Positions 56,340 to 64,000 of a stretch of DNA of 64,000 nucleotides are shown one piece after another. This DNA is from Petaurus breviceps papuanus (taxonomy: Eukaryota; Chordata; Mammalia; Diprotodontia; Petauridae). Made by a program: the position numbers and the translations under genes. Positions within the stretch are counted from its first letter, which is position 1. Each line of letters opens with the position of its first letter. The stretch is taken from positions 46,974,787 to 47,038,786 of the forward strand of contig JAMXIF010000051.1 in NCBI GenBank assembly GCA_028583685.1. The letters run 5' to 3'. The notes under the pieces are model-generated. The model ran no database searches. It was given only the letters and a program-made list of their open reading frames with translations, and was not told the DNA's origin.

Positions 56340-56720
56340 TTGCTTCTTGAATTTGTTTCAAGTACAAGGCTTAGCATGGTGCTAAGCTCTAGGAATAAAA
56401 ATAAAGGTAAAAATATGATCCCCCTTTCCCTCAAGCTCCCATCATAATGAGGAAGATACCACACAAACAACTATATACATACAAATGGGAGGGGATCTCA
56501 GAGGACAGTGTATATGAAGGGCAGAAAAGATCTCTTAAATCTTGTAAGATTTAAGCCAAGTCTAGAAGGTACAGACTTGGCCATCCTTGGTAAAGTTAGA
56601 TGTAGCATAGTGGTGAATAGAAAACCAGTCTTAAAAATGTCAGGAAGATGTGGGTTCAAATCCTGACATAGAATGGCTTTGTGACCATGGGCAAGTCCCA
56701 TAACCAAGCAACTCTCTAAG
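56340..56720. mobile_element. L2 3' end (minus) and SINE (plus)
   Basis: 56,365-56,580: 'cttagcatggtgctaagctc', 'ccctcaagctcccatcataa'. 56,585-56,720: 'tagcatagtggtgaatagaa', 'gggttcaaatcctgacatag' and 'gaccatgggcaagtcccata'. Confidence 0.7.
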
Positions 56721-57116
56721 ACCGTTATTTGCTGAACATTTGTAGAAATGTATCAGTGAAGAGAATGTCCATGATGGGAGAGCCTCAACCTGAGGACATC
56801 AGAGGTTCAGATCCCCACCCCTCCAGGAATAAAAATGCTTGGACATTAGGAGCTCTATCTGATTTCTGGATTTGGTTAGAAGCCACCAGGATGATTTTCA
56901 ACATTTCCAGCCTCAGCTTCAATACAAGGTCTTATTTTCAAGATTTCTTTGCATATTCTTTGGTCTGCTTAGGTACGAAATACTGTGACTAATAAGTGTC
57001 AATGTAGAAATAAGTGTAGAAAGATATTTTTCATGTTGAATGTTTATTTAGGCTCAAGTCACTAAATCTTTGGATGTTTTATACATACACAGACATGTGC
57101 ATGCATGTAATTGGTA

Positions 57117-57225
57117 TATATATATATATATATATACAATAGACATGCATGTGCATATGGATGGATAGTGTCTTATATCACATATAAGACACTATGTCCA
57201 TTCATATGCACACACGTATATGTCT
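57117..57225. repeat. (TA)n and an imperfect palindrome of about 85 bp
   Basis: A TA run (57,117-57,136) precedes left arm 57,141-57,178 and right arm 57,182-57,225. The inner 14 bases, 'atagtgtcttatat' and 'atataagacactat', are perfect complements around a 3-base loop. The outer parts match with small gaps ('gcatatggatgg'/'ccattcatatgc'). Confidence 0.85.
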
Positions 57226-57904
57226 CGGTGTGCACTCCGTGTGTGTTTGGATATACATGCATGCATATATGCACGTGTATATGAATATGCTCATTGTCTT
57301 CCTAATTCCAGTTCGCAGCAGGATGCCATGATCAGCAGATGGAGGAGTCATTTTTTTGTCATTTACAATTTCATCACCAGTTGGAAACTGTGGCTTAACG
57401 TTCCCATCTTCATTAAAAAAAAAATTTGCAGGTCATTTTCTTAACCACATCATCCACCTTCCTCTGTGCCTTCAGAGTCTGTGCTTTTGTAGACAATTAT
57501 CAGCACACTGAAGTTCCGAGAATAAACAATTAAATGTCCAAACTGGGTTTTTGATTGGGAGATCTCCAAAAGCCCTCGCTCCTCACTGGAGAAGAGCAGT
57601 GACTCATCCATTTGACTCACATAATTTTAATGTACTACTTGTCAATCAAATGTTTAATTTCTCCCATGCACCAAGAATAAGGTTTGTTTTCCTTCTATTT
57701 TTGTTCTCTGTTTTCAACCTTCCTTGCTCACTCTTAAAATTGAAAAGTTATTTGCGGTATCGCTGTCAGCTTATCAGATACAAATTACCTGCAGGAATGA
57801 ATAAAGTCACCTTCAGGAAATCCCAAAGTGTTCTAACACATTCTTTGTATTCGCTGATGTCTGTCCTTCCATCCCAAGAGGACCCTGACATAAGGAAGTT
57901 GATG
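57226..57904. other. Non-repetitive stretch, candidate conserved non-coding DNA
   Basis: About 600 bases with no repeat signature, mixed composition, few homopolymers and no open frame with a domain (the 119-codon plus frame at 57,551-57,910 is featureless). I cannot test conservation. Confidence 0.3.
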
Positions 57905-58012
57905 TTATGACTTGCATTTAAGTGAGGCAGGGCTATGCAGTCACCAGCCTCACTCTCTCCTCTGGAGCCATCTGGATCCAGTGGCAAGATATAGATCAGA
58001 ACTCACTGTAAC
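57905..58012 (+). repeat. Unnamed dispersed repeat, copy 2
   Basis: 'gacttgcatttaagtgaggc', 'cagcctcactctctcctctg', 'gagccatctggatccagtgg' and 'caagatatagatcaga'. Its first part parallels the minus-strand copy near 11,970-12,110. Confidence 0.5.
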
Positions 58013-58104
58013 CATGTGGTCGAAAAGTCAATTAAGGAAGCTATCACTCAAAACCTCCCTTTAGCATCAGTTGGACAAACTATGCCCAACTCTTATGCAA
58101 AAAG

Positions 58105-58610
58105 CTTTGGTGCAGCAAAAAGAGAGCTGAACTGGGGATGCAAGGCCCTAAGTTCTAATCCTGGATCTGTAATTAACTTACCTATTTGTTTTTGCTTACT
58201 TGACTTCTCTGAGACTCAGTTTCCTCATCTGTAAAATTAAAGTTAGTCTGGATGACTGTTCATGTCCCTTCTAGGCTTAGATCTGTGATCCTACAATGTT
58301 AATCTGACCTTTCTGAATTTTTCCCCTCCATGTGGAGTTCCAAAGTTATGAATAATAATAATTGGTATTTCTCTGATTCCTTAAAGTCTTGAAATAATAA
58401 GAAGTGATTTCCATAAAGCACTTTTTAAAGTGTTTTATGTACATTGTCTTATTTGAACCTCACAACAAGCCTGGGAGGTAGGTATTAGAGGTATTCTTAT
58501 CACCATTTTACCAGAGGACTCAGAGTTTATGTGACTTACTCAGGGTCATACAATCAGTAAAGAGCAGAGAAGTCATTCTACTCAGTTGTCATTCTTAACA
58601 CTCTGCAGCT
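58105..58610. mobile_element. MIR plus strand followed by MIR minus strand
   Basis: 58,105-58,300: 'ttctaatcctggatctgtaa', 'tttcctcatctgtaaaatta', 'tcccttctaggcttagatct'. 58,400-58,610: 'attgtcttatttgaacctca', 'cattttaccagaggactcag' and 'cattcttaacactctgc'. Confidence 0.7.
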
Positions 58611-58824
58611 TTGAAGAAGAGCATATGGTCAGAGTCTAAAATAAGTCAGGCTGACAGACCTCTAAAATAATTAGAAAGTAGAATATTAAGAATTTTCCAG
58701 AGCTGCTTCCCCCCATCCACCCATTCCCCTGTCACTCCCTCCTGTTTCCCATCCTTTCTCTGTATCTGTTCTTTGAACTCTGCTTCTTGTTCCCACAAAG
58801 GCATTTCCGGAAGGCTTTGAGTGT

Positions 58825-58912
58825 GTACCCGTGTGTACTGTACCGTGTGTACCCATGTGTATTGTACCGCGTGTGCCCGTGTGTATTGTACCACGTGTGC
58901 CGTGTGTATGGG
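58825..58912. repeat. 24-bp minisatellite, about 3.5 copies
   Basis: The unit 'gtgtacccgtgtgtactgta' plus 'ccgt' recurs with TAT/TAC and CGC/CAT variants at 58,825, 58,848, 58,872 and 58,896. The plus-strand frame repeats 'CVLYRVYP'. No larger context. Confidence 0.85.
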
Positions 58913-59509
58913 GAGGAAAAAGCTCTCTGTTGCAGGAGCTTGTTAATGTGCAAACTGGCGGCTTGTTGCTTATTCATTTTAAGTTCCTGAAGGGAAGGTG
59001 TTAGAAGTTGTCTTTAAAATGTTTTTTTTTAATCTCAAATGAAACAGTGCTGTGTTTGAGGCCTCTATCATTCTTCTTGTTTTTAATTTTTTTAACTGAC
59101 AAAAACCTCCCTCCGTTCCTCCTCCCATGCTTATTAGAGTGAACTGAGAGAACCAGCAGAGCTACATTCATAACAACACTCTCTAACAAATGGCTTTGAG
59201 AGACTTTAGAACTCCAGTTCCAGAGGACTGCTGATGGAACAGGCTACCCAACTCCCAGCACCCTGACACGCTGGACTTAGGGTGCTCAAGGAGACAAACT
59301 TGGTCGGATGTGGCCAATGAGGGAATTTCATTTGCGTGGCTGCGTATAGTTGCTACATGGATTTTGTTTTTCCTCCTCTCGTTTTTATTCACTACTGCTA
59401 AAGGCATTGGGTCTGTGTCAGTAAGGGGACAAGCCAACTACTGTGCAGCAGAATACAGCTCATTGAACCAATTCAGTTAAATGCTGCGAACAGTCATCAG
59501 TGGCCTACA
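58913..59509. other. No gene seen; possible short L1 piece
   Basis: 'agtgaactgagagaaccagc...tacattcataacaaca' (59,138-59,180) vaguely resembles the L1 segment 'gtgagcagaaccaggagaac'. The rest is unassigned. Confidence 0.35.
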
Positions 59510-59701
59510 AGGAGAGGTAGTGTGGTATAGTGGGTATATATGTGGGTGTATAATAGACATAGACATATATACATATATGTGTTAATATATAGATGATAGA
59601 CAGATAGATAAAGAGAGAGAGATGATAGACAGACACAGACAGACAGACAGAAAGATAGACAGACAGATAGATGATAGATAGATAAATGATAGATGATAGA
59701 T

Positions 59702-59732
<31 letters not shown>

Positions 59733-59762
59733 GATAGATGATAGATAGATAGATAGATAGAT

Positions 59763-59836
<74 letters not shown>

Positions 59837-59869
59837 GATAGATGATAGATAGATAGACAGATGATAGAT

Positions 59870-59909
<40 letters not shown>

Positions 59910-60105
59910 NNNNNNNNNNATAGATAGATAGATAGATTAAGGATAGATAGATGATAGATAGATAGACAGACAGACAGACATGGATTTGGTGTCAGAGGCC
60001 CTGGGTTCTAGTTCCACCTGACATGAAATGCTTATGTATTTTCAGTTCTTTGGGCAACTCTAAGTCACACAGAAGGTACTGCCATGCATTAAGAGAGGAA
60101 GTTTC
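59510..60105. repeat. (GATA)n/(GACA)n array inside a SINE, with a gap
   Basis: A SINE head 'aggtagtgtggtatagtggg' ends at about 59,536. Its B-box side 'catggatttggtgtcagagg' resumes at 59,979. Between them lie some 440 bases of GATA, GATGATA and GACA repeats with 10 N at 59,910-59,919, so the true length is unknown. The array begins where this SINE family normally has 'gtggatagag', a natural GATA seed. Confidence 0.9.
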
Positions 60106-61048
60106 CTCATCTGGAAATTCCCTATAATAATAAAAGCATCAGTTCAGTCCCTATCCCGATGCTTTCTGCTGTGTAACACACAAGAGTGAGGTAGAAATCC
60201 ATAAATGAAAGTAGAAAGAATTTGAATAAGACAGAGGAGGAGGCATGGCTGTTGAGTGATGATGGCAGAGGGAAGATCTGAAAGTGGCCGAGGGGAGTGA
60301 GGAGTATGTCAGCTCCTCCTGGCTTTGGGTAGCAGGAGGGATGAATGAAAGAGCAGCCAACCTGGAGAGTAGGGTGGGGCAATGGTCTTCATCCTTGACT
60401 GGACATTAGCGTGACAGCAGAATGCTGACAGCTGTTTCTTTCTTTAAAAACAACAATCTTCTATGTTATGGGGGTGGAGTGGGGCTTGGGGGATGGACAG
60501 ACAGAGCTGTAACTAGCAATGCTTGTGGTCCCATCAAACAGCACTAAATCCATTCTTAATTCAGAAGCTCTGCCATGGCTAAGGAGGAGGAGAATCTGGA
60601 ATGCTACACACTTGCTCCAGGGAAAGCTTCCGCTGGTGAGGGAGCAGAGATGGGTAGCCTGGGAGGTAATTCATCTGGGGTGTAGCCTCTGGAGAATGGA
60701 TGCTAGACTTAGTCATTTCTAGGCTGCAGGTACTTTTTCTACCTTAGAGCAAAGCTCCTGTCACCCTACCTGAGTAATGACTCTAAGGATGGGGAGGGGG
60801 AGCCTTAAGACTCACAATATAACATTTCTTACTAACATATAAGTCAAGTTGTATTGTTCTTTAATTGCTTCATATATCTAAATAACAGGATTATCCACTA
60901 CCCAGAGGAGGGACTGTATCTTCTTCCCCAGGATAATGGTAGACAAGTACTTCAAAAATATCCTCTTGACTCTAGCTGTTGACTAGAGGATTCCTCTTCT
61001 TTGATTTGGAACCATAGAGAGAAATCACTTTCTTAATTTTCTGTAAAT
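60106..61048. other. No gene seen
   Basis: Overlapping minus frames (60,122-60,382) and a plus frame (60,519-60,722) lack domains. The segment is apparently unique. Confidence 0.4.
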
Positions 61049-61231
61049 ATTGAAGAGAGTAGGGGTGGCTAGGTGGTGCAGTGAATAGAGCACCAGCCCT
61101 GGAGTCAGGAGGACCTGAGTTCAAATCCAGCCTCAGACACTTGACACAATTACTAGCCGTGTAACTTTGGACAAGTCACTTAACCCCATTGCCCTCCAAA
61201 AAACAAACAAAAAAAAAGATTGAAGAGAGTA
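61049..61231 (+). mobile_element. Young WSINE1-type SINE with perfect target duplication
   Basis: Perfect 13-bp duplication 'attgaagagagta' at 61,049-61,061 and 61,219-61,231. The body 61,062-61,218 runs 'ggggtggctaggtggtgcag', 'gagttcaaatccagcctcag', 'gtcacttaaccccattgccc', then an A-rich tail. It is the best preserved SINE in the window. The intact A and B boxes show the tRNA-type promoter. Confidence 0.97.
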
Positions 61232-61259
61232 AAAAAGAGGTACCTTATTCATTTCTTTC

Positions 61260-64000
<2,741 letters not shown>

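Overview
This is a repeat-dense mammalian intergenic or intronic window with no intact host gene. The repeats point to a marsupial, probably Australian. It holds many tRNA-derived SINEs of the marsupial MAR1 and WSINE1 types, abundant L2, MIR and L3 relics, a marsupial-type L1 3' end, and a nearly full-length 'half-L1' (HAL1-like) element carrying only ORF1. The species is an inference from repeat style, not a direct observation.

Layout. Positions 1-21,000 are mostly old MIR/L2/L3 debris. They include an L2-clade endonuclease fragment (1,800-2,470), small hAT-type DNA elements (5.8, 6.7 and 7.7 kb), an L2 reverse-transcriptase fragment (19.9-20.6 kb) and a (GAAA)n tract grown from an L1-type tail (20.9-21.1 kb). 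Positions 21,000-37,700 hold SINEs, a palindromic hAT MITE (25.1 kb), a Tc1/mariner-type MITE with TA target duplication (26.1-26.5 kb), old antisense L1 pieces (27-34 kb) and AT-rich sequence without recognisable features. Positions 37,720-40,440 are the HAL1-like element, split by a young SINE.

Positions 43,197-47,052 are the most layered part. A hAT (Charlie/ZBED5-like) transposon on the minus strand has a recognisable BED-finger and transposase reading. Three SINE insertions, a (CCTT)n expansion and a solo LTR break it up. A second LTR of the same family has inserted into the first in the opposite orientation. Positions 48,045-49,253 are a separate 1.2-kb solo LTR with a clean 5-bp target duplication and internal tandem repeats. 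Positions 51-61 kb return to L2/MIR debris, with a 24-bp minisatellite (58.8 kb) and a long GATA/GACA array (59.5-60.0 kb) that contains an assembly gap of 10 N.

Positions 61,260-64,000 are the 3' end of an L1 on the minus strand. A processed beta-actin (ACTB) pseudogene (about 62,032-63,720) interrupts it, with target duplications on both sides. This is the only clear host-gene-derived sequence. It is intronless, broken by two nonsense codons and two length changes, and ends at a poly(A) tract that implies a short 3' UTR transcript.

Nothing here forms a pathway or operon. The value of the window lies in its record of nested insertions, which gives a relative order for several element families.
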